From contig CM028384.1 in assembly GCA_013146195.2 (NCBI GenBank), forward strand, positions 74,065,990-74,129,989: DNA of 64,000 bases, in the 5' to 3' direction. The notes beneath the pieces are model-generated. The model ran no database searches. It saw only the letters and a list, made by a program, of their open reading frames with translations, and was not told where the DNA came from. Of this stretch, positions 22,953 through 34,423 are shown piece by piece; within the stretch, counting starts at the first letter, position 1, and each line of letters starts with the position of its first letter. A program made the translations under genes and the position numbers. The stretch comes from Codonopsis lanceolata (Eukaryota > Streptophyta > Magnoliopsida > Asterales > Campanulaceae).

Positions 22953-24620
22953 GTGCGTAGAAATGCTCCAAATACTACAAGTCGAAACCGACTCAAAATG
23001 ATGAATTACTATAGTTATAGTTTATTCCAGCGAACTTTCGAATATTCAACTATTTTGAAAGCCCAAAAATGTTTTCAGAAATTTTTAGTTGATGCATGGA
23101 CTGGCGGGCTGCAACAGAGCAAAGTCGTCTTTACTACATCAAAGCAAACCAAGGTCAGTTTATTCGTTTTGATCGCTACAAAGACCTCCAAGAAATCTTT
23201 GACGAAGAAGGACCAAGACCTGATAAAGTTGGCTCAAGATGTATTCTCCCCTTATTCTTTCACCGGTGGACCAAGGTAGATGTATGAAATATTTAAGGAT
23301 TCTATGGCTATTACTCGCACTTACAAACACCCAGATATTTTCTTAACCATGACAGCTAACCCAGCGTGGCCGGAAATTAATGACGCTTTAGTACCTAATC
23401 AAACTGCCGCTGATCGACTAGATTTGGTTGCTCGAGTTTTTGAATTGAAAAAACGATAATTGATGAGAATAGTAAACGATATAATTGAGTGTTTGACCAC
23501 ATAGAAACATATGTTTTCACAATTGAATTTCAAAAAAGGGGATTGCCTCATATGCATGCGTTGTTTTTTTCTCGCAGAACGAGATAAGATCAAAACACCA
23601 GAACAAGTTGATAAGGTTGCTTGTGTTGAGTTACCAGATCTGATTACTAAGCATGCACTTTTCGACACAGTTAAGAGATGCATGCTACATGAACCATGTG
23701 GGATGAGAAACCCAAGGGCTCAATGTATGGACAATAATTATTGCAAGAAAGGATACCCAAAAGTCTGGGATGAAACTACTTATATTCTATTGATCATGAC
23801 GGCTATCCTGTCTATCGATGTCGCAACAATGGGTTTGTATTGATAGTGAGTGTGAAACAACTAGACCATAGAGATGTTGTATCGTATAATCCTTATCTCA
23901 CATAAATGTTTAACTGTCATATTAATGTGGATGTGTGTGTGTTGGAATGAGATGTGTAAAGTATATTAATAAGTACATCTACAAAGACTACGATAGAACA
24001 ACAATGGCTTTCGGGAGAGGTGATGAGATCAAATAATATCTTAATGTGATGTATATTGATCCCCCAGAAGCTGCATGACGGTTATTTGGAAACATTTTTA
24101 CGTGAATAATTTCCTAATGTTGTTCGATTAGATCTCCGTCTACCCGGAGAACATAATGTTACGTATGATTCAAGACGGTCACGCGATCGGATAGCTCAAC
24201 AAGCTGATGAGAAAGTAACAAAATTAATGACATTTTTAAATTATTGTGCTTCCGATGAAATGGCTCGAGATTTAATATATCAACAAATACCAAAGAACTA
24301 TACGTGGCCGAAATCCTTTTGGCAACGAAGACATCCCAACCATCCAAGCAAGGCTATTGATAAAATTTATTTTGCTAGCCCCTTCAGTGGTGAGAAATTT
24401 TACCTTAGACTATTACTAATTACTGTGAAAGGTCCAACATCGTGGGAAAATTTACGAACATACAATGATGTATGTGTTGCACGGGGTCTTTTAGAAGATG
24501 GTGATGAATGGGCACAATGTTTACAAGAGGCATCAATTATGAAGACTAGATACCAATTGAGAAGATTATTTGTGTTTATTCTTACTCAATGTTCTCCGAT
24601 ACAACCGGATCAGTTGTAGA
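22953..24620 (+). pseudogene. Helitron Rep endonuclease region, broken
   Basis: Remnant of the rolling-circle Rep domain. Pieces in order: MMNYYSYSLFQR and the overlapping-frame AATEQSRLYYIKANQ (about 22998-23150), typical of the Helitron-like N-terminal domain; FLTMTANPAWPEIND (about 23340); the HUH nuclease motif in TIEFQKRGLPHMHALFF, with His codons at 23549-23551 and 23555-23557; and the two-tyrosine region KYINKYIYKDYDR near 23958-23996. Next follow a stretch at 24227-24619 (MARDLIYQQIPKNYTWPKSF, then a block ending near FILTQCSP). The frames are interrupted by stops and shifts, for example a TAA soon after the HUH motif, so this copy cannot nick DNA. It joins directly to the helicase region. 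Confidence 0.88.
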
Positions 24621-24661
24621 ATAAGTTCGCAATTAATATATGTGATGATATTCCACACAAA

Positions 24662-26353
24662 TTGCGTACAGACTTTAGAATTACAAATCTGGGTGATGGT
24701 CAAGTTACGGATTATGGTTTGCATCTCCTGAACGAAATATTGCAAGAATTTGGAAAAAGTTTAGAAGATTTTCCACTAATGCCCCTACCCATTGAAAATT
24801 GGACACGAATTGTAGGAAACAACAGACTTTTGTGGGAACATAGACAACTCCAATACGATGATCGGACAACAGGTGCTGAAGACAATATCAACCGTTTAAA
24901 TGACGATCAACGACACTGTTTTGAAGCTGTAATCTCATTGGTGCTTCAAAATCAGAAGAAAACCTTCTTCTTGAATGAGGGTGCTGGAACGAGTAAAACA
25001 TTTTTTATACAACACAATGTTAAGAAAGTGTTGAACCCTTGGTCATATCGTGATTTGTGTTGCATCATCTGGAATTAGATCGTTGTTATTGGTCGGGGGT
25101 AGAACTGTGCATTCTACGTTTTGTCTCCCATTAAATGTGTTGGAGGACACATATGTTCTTTCGCTAAACAGTCAATCCATGTTGAATTGTTTAGAGAGAC
25201 AAAATTGATAATATGAGATAAGGTCCCTGTGTAGTATTGTCATTGCGTTGATGCAGTTGATCGCAACCTTCAAGATGTTTGTGACAACAATAACCCTTTC
25301 GGTGAAATTACTGTAGTACTTGGTGGGGATTTTCGCCAAACTTTACCCGTTGTACCAAAAGGATATCGTGAGAAAATTGTGGGATCAACTATTCAAAAAT
25401 CAACACTTTGGAATGAGATACACATCTTGACTCTATCAGAAAACATGCTATTAAATTGTAATGATTTTGCAAATATTGAATCCGCTATGTATTTGAATGA
25501 GGTAATATTAATCTTACACATCTACTGTTAAATTGATCTTTAAAAAGCATTTTATGATTAACATTTATTTAATTTCAATCACTAGGTGGGAACTAATCCA
25601 AATGAAAACATCGATTTACCTTCATCAATTCAGAAGTGTAAAGACCTACTTGAACTAATAAGATAATTGTATCCACATTTGCATAGAACGGGGACTTCTA
25701 CAGGGAAATTCTTAACTGACCGTACTATTTTCTCTGCACGTAATGATGATGTTAATAATATAAATTTTGAAGCACTTAATATATTATTGGGAAATTTCAT
25801 TAGTTATCTATCAGCAGACAAAAATGCAAAAGATGATTTGAGTAATCCGATCATAGCAAATCGATACTCAGTTGAATATTTGAACTCATTGAATCCTGCT
25901 AGTCTCCCCCCTTTAGACATCCAATTGAAAATTGGTTGTTCCGTTATTTTGTTTAGAAATCTTGCACCAAAAGATGGTATTTGCAATGGAACAAGATTGA
26001 GGGAAGTTAGATGTGTGCAACACACAATTGAAGCTGAAATCTTAATCGGAGATAAAACTGGCAATTTAGTATTTATACCAATATTTTTTCTTACACCTTC
26101 TTCAATTGAACTTATTATTCCCATTACAAGACGATAATTTTCAGTTAGATTGATGTTTGCAATGACTATAAATAAATCACAAGGCCAATTAGTTAAATTT
26201 ATCGGCATTGATCTACGAACGCCAGTATTTACTCATGGTCAATTATACGTTGCACTATCTCAATGCATTACATTCAGTAGGATAACAATCCTCTTGCCAT
26301 CAGAAGAAGATACTTCGACAACAAATATAGTTTATACTGAAGTTCTTTTATAA
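24662..26353 (+). pseudogene. Helitron PIF1-type helicase region, broken
   Basis: The C-terminal helicase half of a Helitron protein. Visible motifs: RLNDDQRHCFEAVIS, then a degraded Walker A (LNEGAGTSKTFF where GxxGxGKT is expected) at about 24970; EITVVLGGDFRQTLPVVP (Walker B region, about 25300); NKSQGQLVKFIGIDL at about 26165; and QLYVALSQC at about 26240, where the motif VI arginine of functional PIF1 helicases is replaced by Gln. Stops and frame changes occur at about 25076, 25200 and 26137. An AT-rich stretch at 25503-25586 with a GT/AG pattern may be an intron. Together with the Rep pieces it identifies the element as a once autonomous Helitron. Confidence 0.88.
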
Positions 26354-26398
26354 TACTTTTACAACAGGCACCAATATCGACAACAAACATATCTTAAG

Positions 26399-26705
26399 TT
26401 GTAATACCCCCATCCCACATCGAGTAGGTGTGAGAATTATGTGTAATTTATAAGGTGGTCACACCCTACTTCTTGGCACCAACATTATCCATGGACTTTT
26501 GGACCGGGGTATGATTCGGTCTTGACGAGGACATCAATGATTTGGTACGATTTGGCCTTGACGAGGACGTCAAGGATTTAAGTGAGGGAGATTGTAATAC
26601 TCCATCCCACGTTGGGTAGGTGTAAGAACTGTGTTTGATTTATAAGGTGGTCACACACTACTTCTGGGCACTAACATCATCCATGGACTTTTGGGTCGGC
26701 TTGTG
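26399..26705 (+). mobile_element. LTR-like direct repeat pair (TRIM-like fragment)
   Basis: Two direct repeats beginning TGTAATAC(C/T)CC...ATCCCAC lie at 26399-26508 and 26594-26705, sharing TATAAGGTGGTCACAC and TCATCCATGGACTTTTGG-like text. Directly before the second is a purine-rich tract GTGAGGGAGAT, as expected of a polypurine tract before a 3' LTR. The interior is only ~85 bp. Probably a rearranged small LTR element inserted into the Helitron. Confidence 0.5.
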
Positions 26706-26818
26706 GTGGGCCTAATGACCTAAGGTGCTGTGTGCTCAATGGGTCAGTGTGTGGGTTACACGTAGTGGTCCGGGCTTTCGGGCTCAGGGCGTTATATAAG
26801 TATCTAAGTGCTCGTTTG

Positions 26819-27229
26819 TTGCAGCTTATTTGGAGTGACTTTTGGCTTTTCACTTTTGAAAAGTCATATTTAGAGTGTTTGTTTCAGCTTATAAGCCAAA
26901 AGCCAATAAGTAAGGTACAACACCCTTTGTGCATTGAAAAGCCAAAGCCAAAGAGCTAAAATTTTAAGTTTTTTTTTTTTAAACATGAAGACAACTATTC
27001 ATTAATAAATATTTGATTATCCTCATTTCATCATTTTTATGAAATATGCATAAAAATATGAATACTAATTTTCAAGTGTTTTTTTTTAACAAATAATTAT
27101 AACAACTCATAAGCAGTTTTTCAACAGCTATAACAAACAGTCTACCATACAATCAGCCACAAGTCATTCAGCCACCAGTTTAAGCTATCAACTATAAGTC
27201 ATAAGTCATCAACCACAACAAACGAGCCC
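26819..27229. mobile_element. hAT-like MITE within the Helitron
   Basis: GCTCGTTTGTTGCAGCTTAT near the left end and its partner CAACAAACGAGC near the right end (27217-27228) form inverted repeats about 410 bp apart. Flanks read AAGTATCT and AAGTATAA, a possible 8-bp target duplication with two differences. No coding sequence. Confidence 0.62.
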
Positions 27230-27239
27230 TAAGTATAAC

Positions 27240-27644
27240 TTATTTCTAAGGAATTGTTCATTTTTACATTCAACTCAACTTTTAAATTTATATAGTTTTT
27301 TTTTTAACTAACACATGGTTTCAAATAAGTCTCTGCAACTCCATTTGACACGCCACCTCAAACTCCCCCTTCCCCTCCACTTGATTGTTATGATTCTGAT
27401 TCTGTAAAAGAATTTCTAAGGACAACTTTTTTTATATAAGTGTTAATAATTACATTTGATACAAGTTTTATATTTACATGATTTATATCTTTCCTACCTT
27501 ACTCATTGTTTCAAATAGGTCCCTTCAACCCCACATGCAACTCCACCTGCATCTTCGACACCCCCTACACCTACATCTCAAGTTGCAGCCGAGCATATAC
27601 CCATAATAGTGTATTATGATATGTGGGGGGGATTCGAGTCAGTA

Positions 27645-27679
<35 letters not shown>

Positions 27680-28080
27680 TAAACGACTTCAATACATAAC
27701 ATTTGATTAACTGAATGTGTTTGAATTTTCTTTATCTCATGTGTAGATGAAAATAATGGACAAAGTTATTTCATCTCATGTTTCTAAACCAACGATTGTT
27801 GCTAAACAAGAACCCCTAGAAATATTTTTTTGAGTTTTCGTTATTGAGAAAACAATAAAATATTCTTTCCGTATTTTGAGAGTAGTTACAATTAAAATAT
27901 TTGTTTCTTGCTTTTCTTATCTTATGAAATAACTGTTGAACTAAAATGTTTTATTTTGTTATGTATTTGGGTTTTTTTCCCCTTTTCGTTGTGTAATTTA
28001 CATATATCCAACTCTTACAAATCCTAAGTAAATATTAATTCATTCTCACATCATCTGCTTCATTTATTGATAAATTCGAA
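27240..28080 (+). other. Helitron 3' region, degraded coding-like fragments
   Basis: Pro/Thr-rich translated pieces occur at about 27335-27400 and 27520-27620 (PHATPPASSTPPTPT) separated by AT-rich stretches with splice-like borders, then MDKVISSHVSKPTIV at about 27760. This could be the tail of an accessory Helitron protein (an RPA-like one is common in plants) but no diagnostic motif is seen. Confidence 0.3.
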
Positions 28081-28114
28081 AACTGGCATCGTGTCACAGA
28101 TACGGGCAAAAGTA

Positions 28115-28119
<5 letters not shown>

Positions 28120-28163
<44 letters not shown>

Positions 28164-28180
28164 ATATATTTTTATTTATA
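28120..28180. repeat. AT-rich simple repeat
   Basis: TA-dinucleotide runs broken by TTTATAT. It begins right at the proposed Helitron 3' boundary, in keeping with AT target preference. Confidence 0.8.
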
Positions 28181-28690
28181 TATTGTTGATTATTTTTGCT
28201 ACTGTTGCATTTACAGCAATAAGTGTTTTTTTTTCTAAATTGAAGTCTTACTTGTATTCCACAGACTTAGGAATGTCAATAACTGGCATGACACGGTAGC
28301 ACGAACCAACACGACACGATTATAAAACACGATTACAAAGACAAATGACACGATAAGCCCAGCACGATACGACACAACACGAAAGACACAAAATTGTTAA
28401 TATATTCAAAATAATATTTATTACTATATTTATGATCAAATAAAATATTACATCCTAACAAAAAATAGAATTAAAAAAATAGGAAATAATAAAGGGAACT
28501 GTAGTCTGTAGTTACTACTTGATCTTATTGTACGTTGTCTATAGAAGCTCCAATTATTGGGCTTAAAAATGTGGCTGACCATCTTGCCCAAAAAATGGAT
28601 TTACTCATTCGACGAAAGAAGGCCCATATTTGGAGGTTGTAACCACCCACTTTAGGAAAGCCCAATGCAAGTAGCTTAGCTAATTAGCTT
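28181..28690. other. Intergenic stretch with ACACGA-rich patch, no gene seen
   Basis: At 28275-28390 the words ACACGA, AGCACGA and ACGATACGAC recur (ACACGATAAGCCCAGCACGA), a composition typical of the ends of some plant DNA transposons. No pair of ends found. No gene. Confidence 0.35.
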
Positions 28691-28694
28691 TAAG

Positions 28695-29440
28695 GGGAAC
28701 GAGGTAAGTTCGGTCGGTTCAATTTTCTAAATTTATATGAAAATTGTGGGTCGGTTTACTTTTCAAAAGTTTTAATCGTTCCAGTCACTTTTTTTTTTTC
28801 AAATCGGAAAAGGACTCTTTTGCGGGCAAAAAGACTATGATACCATTAATGAGCATGAGACGCACTACGAAATAAATTACGATGCATTGACAATTGAACC
28901 ACGATGCATCAATTTTATTAAATTAATCTTTGCATCGCGATTCATCAGTTTAATTACCTAGTCTATTTTGCATTGTGATACGTCAATGTTTGAACTGCGA
29001 TTCATTAGTTTAATTGACTAGTTTATTTTTGCATCGCGATTCATCAGTTTAATTGAATAGTCTATTTTTGCGTCGCGATACATCAATGTTTGCAACGCCA
29101 TACATTAATCCAATATTTTTGTACCGTGATACAAAATCATAAATAACTAAACTACGTAATACACCTTCTTCTTCTATCTCTTCCTCCTCTGCCTTCGTCT
29201 CTACCGAAAAATCACAACTCATCATAGTTCCATTACAATATCGTATTTCATAAATAAACAAAAATTGCCTTTCGGGGGTATTGCCCTCGAACCCCGACTT
29301 GTGCAACAATTGTAATTTTCGAATCCAATATGTTTGTCGGAGTTGTTGAAGGAGACTATAGTATTTTCAGAACAATATTTTGAAAAATGAATTTTTGCGA
29401 TTGAAAAAAAAACTGTGGATTTTTTGGGTTACAAACTTTG
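28695..29440 (+). repeat. Unclassified ~0.85-kb repeat, copy A
   Basis: Starts with text like GTAAGTTCGGTCGGTTC, then a poly-T run, AAAAAGACTATGATACC, GAGCATGAGACGCACTAC and a region dense in GATGCATC / GCGATTCATC words. Same order as copies B-D. The 3' part is divergent. No coding frame is conserved among copies. Confidence 0.65.
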
Positions 29441-29449
29441 AAAAAAAGA

Positions 29450-30345
29450 CCGGCCATAATTTTACCTAAGTTTATAACCCCCCTAGTCCCTTTTTTTTTC
29501 AATCGGAAAAAATACACTTTTATGGGCAAAAAGACTATGATACCCTAAATGAGCATGAGACGCACTATAGATCACTCACTCAAATGCAATACGATCTATC
29601 AATTTTTGCACTACGATAAATCAATTTAAATTGAACCAGATTTAATTGCATAATCCAATTTTACATTGCAATGCATCAATTTTAATTACATAATCCAATT
29701 TTGAATCGTGATGCAAAATCATTACAAAAATAGACCTTCATCTACATTTTTTCCACTACACAATCAACAAATGATTCAAATTTATATGTACCTTTCATGC
29801 ATCCAAAATCTAAAACGATACATCACGATTCACAAGTAATGCACTGTGATTCAAAATTGATGCATGCAGGTTAAAAAAGGTGTCAAACAAAAAAATAATA
29901 ATATATTCATGCATTTCATCAAACAGTTTATATGCATAGCAACATAAAACACAAAAGTAAATCTATTTTGAATCATACAAACACAATGATGATGAAGAAT
30001 AAGAAGAAGAACAACACCAACAACATAATATGAATAAGTAAAAGAGTGAGAAGTAAGGGTGATGAAGAAACAATTAGTAGTAGTAACCATCATTCTTCTT
30101 TACCACCCAACTCCTCACTCTTTTACCTCTTCATACTTTTTTTTGTGTCTTCGATTGAACGAATTCAACGACGATATTGAAAAATAACAAGAAGAAAAAG
30201 AAGATAGAAGAAATTTACACAGTTCTTTGAATTTTGGTATTATAGGAACATTTATTTTTAAAATTGTCTTTTATGATTGAAAAAAACAGGGGAGTTGAGC
30301 GAATAAATGTTTGAGAAAGTGTACATGTCATCCATTTTCTCAAGG
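29450..30345 (+). repeat. Unclassified ~0.85-kb repeat, copy B
   Basis: The most complete copy. Order: poly-T, AAAAAGACTATGATACCCTA, GATGCA-rich block, CAATCAACAAATGATTCAAA, a GAA/GATGAAGA-rich stretch, ACCACCCAACTCCTCACTC, GTGTCTTCGATTGAACGAAT, and an end around GCGAATAAATGTTTGAGAAA. All these blocks reappear in the same order in copies C and D. Confidence 0.75.
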
Positions 30346-31760
30346 AGAAATTGATGGTTGGTCCATTTTACTGAATTTTAAACCTATTTAGTACCCCATT
30401 TTTTAAATTTAACCATATAAGTCTATTATCATATAATTCTTCTTGAAAAGCCCACAACCGAGAATGTAATAGATTCCCTTTATACTAACTTCCTTTTTGG
30501 AGTGGAATAAACTGCAATCCAGCTACGTTGTTTAAAGACATGGTTCAACTGAGAATGTAATGTTCGAACGTCATCTTTGGATGTCCCAATTTTTGTGGTC
30601 CCTTCTGCAACTCCATTGTTGTTTCGCTGTGATTTTGAAGCTCACTAATCATCGCTTCCCTATGAAGATGAAGACCGTTTTCTCTCAATTTTGCAGCTCC
30701 TTTGATAGCTTGCTCGATTTGGGAAATTGGGAATTAGAGTTTCGAAAGGGAGATGGAGATAGTGACAGATGCGACGACCATGGAGGGAGGCGGCAGTCAT
30801 ATAGCTTGGAGAGTGAAGGAAATATGAAGATGAAGATGCATGGTGAATAGCCGACGCGTGAGAATAGGGAATCGGAAGACTATATAGAGAAAAGGGAAGG
30901 GGTATAATGGGTAGTTAGGGTAAGGTGGAGAGACTAGTGTGTGAAATTTGTTAAAATATGTGGGGTGTAGAGAGTAAGTTTTGTGGTGTGGTTAGCCCTC
31001 CATGTGGATATAGTTTTCTAGTTTGGGTTTTAATAATGGAAAGGGTGACGTAGGATTATTGCAAACTACAAAGTAATAGTTGGTATCTCAGTCTTAAAAT
31101 TTCATTCCCATGGAGTGATTTTTATTTCAAATCAGAGGAATTTCAAAATCTCATCTCCCTCATTGTATTTGTAGATTCTTATATATAGCGAATGTAGTCA
31201 TTCACGGGATAAGAAATTCCAATCTAAATATCCAATCGAACCCATATACAAAATTGGTTTACGGGAACTAGGCATTCCAATTCTATGGAATTTATGAATT
31301 AAACATCACCTAAAATCGCATTCAAAGAAATATAATTATAATAAGTTTCCATTAGAGTAGTTTTTTCAGAAAATATAAATAAATGGATACTTTTAGATTT
31401 TGTTTATAAATAGTCTAAGAAGAGTATGATATTACGATCTTGAGTCTGTGATATTATTATAAGTTTTAGTGTTAATAACGTTAGATCAAATTTACTTATA
31501 TCGATCTACACGGTTAGATTAAATTTTTTTTTTCAAATTAATGATGTTAACATTCTAAAAAAAAAACTATGGGCATCTCAAAGCAAGTACATTTTAGTCA
31601 TCAAACTAATCTAACACTAAAACTCGTAATAATTTCATTAGCTTGAGCTCATAATATCGTTTCCTAATCATTTGCTAAAAAGACAACAAAATTAATGCTA
31701 GATTTATTACTAATTTTACAATAATTGCTCATAACTAATTTTACAATAATTGCTACAATT
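30346..31760. other. Intergenic DNA, no gene supported
   Basis: A 96-codon + frame at 30560-30850 contains a low-complexity segment (KMKMHGE) and no recognisable domain. A purine-rich run follows at 30860-30940. No splice context or polyA signal supports a gene. I could not assign it to a known element. Confidence 0.3.
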
Positions 31761-31761
31761 A

Positions 31762-32719
31762 AGGCTCCGTTTGTTTCACGGAAAATTATTTCCAGAAAAT
31801 GATTTCTGGAAAATGATTTCCGGAAAATTAAAAGATTTCATTTTCAGGTGTTTGGTAAATCTTTTGAAAATATGTTAGAGAATATTTACGGGTGTTTGGC
31901 AAACACATGAAAAATGTTACGGAAAACAATATATGAATAAATACAAAAATAAAAATAGAAAATAAACAATGTTTAGGATGTCCATAGAAAATCAATAAGG
32001 ACCATCTTTTTTTTAATAAGGTCCATCTTTTTTTAATCTCACAATTACAAATAATTTTTTTGATAATTGATATGAAAAAAACGTTTTAAAATAGAAAATA
32101 GACAATGTTTAGGATGTCCCTGTAAAATGTTACGGAAAACTATATATGAATAAATATAAAAATATATATTCTAATATTAATGCATATATTGAATATAACA
32201 TAGTGTTGAACTTTAAGTAATTTTTCTTTAGTAACCCTCAATTTATCATTAGTGGTGTCAAATCAATGTCTATCTTTTTTCAATCGCACAATTACAAATA
32301 AATTTTTTGATAATTGATATGAAAAAATATTTTAAAATAAAAATTTGACAATGATTAGGATGTCCCTAAATAATATAGGTGACACTAATTTTAGAACGTA
32401 GTAAGCATTTATTAAAATTATAATTTATAAATAGTATGCACAAACTTTATTTATATTTTTAAACAATTTATTTGTTGAGTGAAATATTGTGTGTGTAAGT
32501 AAATATGTGCAATTATGAAAGGGGGTGGAGGGTGCCCGAACATTTGGAAAATGACTTACAAAAAATGAATCCGTAAGTCATTTTTCGGAAAAGAAGCCTT
32601 CATTTCCCGTTGACTTAGAAAACCTTTTACGTTGATTGCATTTTCCTAAGGTTACCAAACATCGGAAAATGAGAAAAACATTTTCTGGAAGTCATTTTAC
32701 GTGAAACAAACGAAGCCTA
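31762..32719. mobile_element. Non-autonomous hAT-like element (~0.96 kb)
   Basis: The left end AGGCTCCGTTTGTTTCACG and the right end CGTGAAACAAACGAAGCCT are inverted repeats with one difference in the first 19 bp. They are followed inward by GAAAATNATTTC repeats. The interior is AT-rich with an internal duplication (CCATCTTTTTTTTAATAAGG and GATAATTGATATGAAAAAA seen twice). No transposase. Confidence 0.72.
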
Positions 32720-32753
32720 AGCCTTTATGAAGGACAAAAGTGTTTTTGAGAAG

Positions 32754-32819
32754 AGTAATGCTAGCCCTACAACTAGTATTACCACTAGTGGTAATACTAA
32801 TTGTAGGACTAGCACTACG
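32754..32819. repeat. Near-perfect 54-66-bp palindrome
   Basis: The left arm GCTAGCCCTACAACTAGTAT and the complementary right arm meet at the perfect 12-bp palindrome ACCACTAGTGGT (32781-32792). Over 32760-32813 only two pairs differ. The whole can extrude as a hairpin with essentially no loop. It lies 34 bp beyond a hAT-like element and resembles a minimal foldback element. Confidence 0.85.
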
Positions 32820-32981
32820 CAACATTTTTTAAAAGCAATGGAGGTAGTAAGTTTGCTAGTATAATCAATAAACGCTAACCAATAAACTATTGGTAATAAT
32901 TAATGATATATAAATTAAATTTACTAAATGATCAATTTAAATGAAATATAAACACATGTATAAAGGCCATAATATTTTAAA

Positions 32982-33848
32982 TTTTAGGGGTAAATTCGGG
33001 CAGTTCCTTTTCTCAAAGTTTTCAATTGCTCCAGACCATTATGTTTTTTTTTAACTGAAAAAAAAAAACACTTTTGGGTGAAAATATTACGATACCCTAA
33101 ATGAACTGAAGGCATGCTACGAATATCACTTACTCAGTGCATCGCGCTGCATCAATATTTTGCACTGCGATATGCATGAATTTTAAATTACCTAATCCAA
33201 TTGATGCATCGCGCTGCAAAAAATATTGATGTATCACTTTGCAAATCATTCTGAAAACTAGACCTTCATCTACCTTCTTTCAAGTACACAATCAACAAAT
33301 GATTCAAATTTATATACATCTGTAACTCAAATCCAAATTGATGGATCACGATTCACAAAATAATGCATTGTGATTCAAATTCATGCATCCGATTTTAAAA
33401 AGGTGTCTAACAACCAAAAAAATTATATCAAACATTTTATCGAACAATTTACACGCATAGCAACACAATTCACAATGAAATCTATTTTGAACCACACAAA
33501 TATAATGATGATGAAGAGGTAGAAGAAGAAGAAGAAGAAGAAGAAGAAGAAGATGATATGTATAAATAAAAAAGTGAGAAGTTAGTGTGATGAAGAACAG
33601 TCATGTAGTAACCATTGTTTTTTTTCACCACCCAACTCCCCACTTTTTTTGCTCTTTATATTTTGTTTTTGCGTCTTTGGGAGAATGAATTTAACGACAA
33701 GGGCGAAGAAGAAGAAATTTACAGTGTGCTCTAAATTTGAGTATTATAGGAATAATATTAAAAAAAAACAAATTTTAGCGATTGGTAAAAAAATAGGGGA
33801 GTAGAACGAATAAATGTTTGAGAAATTGTACTGACCCGCAATTTTTCC
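32982..33848 (+). repeat. Unclassified ~0.85-kb repeat, copy C
   Basis: Begins AATTTTAGGGGTAAATTC and ends GAATAAATGTTTGAGAAATTG, then runs straight into copy D, giving a head-to-tail period of about 869 bp. Contains a (GAA)n run at 33520-33550 where copy B has GAAGAAGAAC. Confidence 0.75.
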
Positions 33849-34423
33849 TAAAATTTAGGGGTAAATTGGGGCCGTCCCACTTTCATAAGTTTATAATTTA
33901 TCAAGTTATGTTTTTTTTTTTCAACTGGAAAAATACACTTTTAGGGATAAAAAGACTATGATACCCTGAATGAACATGAAATGCACTACAGATCACCCAC
34001 TCAAATACATCACGATGCATCAATTTAAATAAAATCAATTATAATTATTTAATCTAATTTTGCATCGTGATGTCAAATCATTACGAAAACATAATTTTGC
34101 ACCTGTAAAATTTGATGTATCGCAATGCAAAATCTTTACAAAAACAAAACTTACATATACCTTATTTCTACTATACAATCAACAAATGATTCAAATTTAT
34201 ATGCATATTTCATGGATCTCAAATCCAAATCGATGCATTATGATTCACAAAATAATGCATTGTGATTCAAAATTGATACATCCAGGTTCAAAAATATGTC
34301 AAACAACGAAAAAAAAATTATATTCAGACATTTCATCGAATTGTTTATATGCATAACAATATAAATATGTGTTGAATCACCAACAACATAATATGAATAA
34401 GTAAAAGAGTGGGAAGTTATGGT

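Larger units (their letters stand above)
18459..28118 (+). mobile_element. Helitron, decayed autonomous copy (proposed boundaries)
   Basis: The interior codes for fragments of a Helitron Rep/helicase (22.95-26.35 kb, listed separately). I propose a left end at 18459, TCTATATTATAGAACAGG preceded by A, as Helitrons begin with TC and insert between A and T. The right end is at 28118, CTGA (fits CTRR) followed by T, with a 6-bp hairpin CGTGTC-ACA-GATACG at 28090-28104, 14 bp before the end. The ~9.7-kb interval includes captured or later inserted sequence. The coding part is supported by protein motifs. The two ends are inferred by pattern and the left one is less sure. Confidence 0.62.

Noticed and set aside
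30560..30850. 96-codon + frame as a small gene
   Set aside because: Low-complexity end, no domain, no splice or polyA context.
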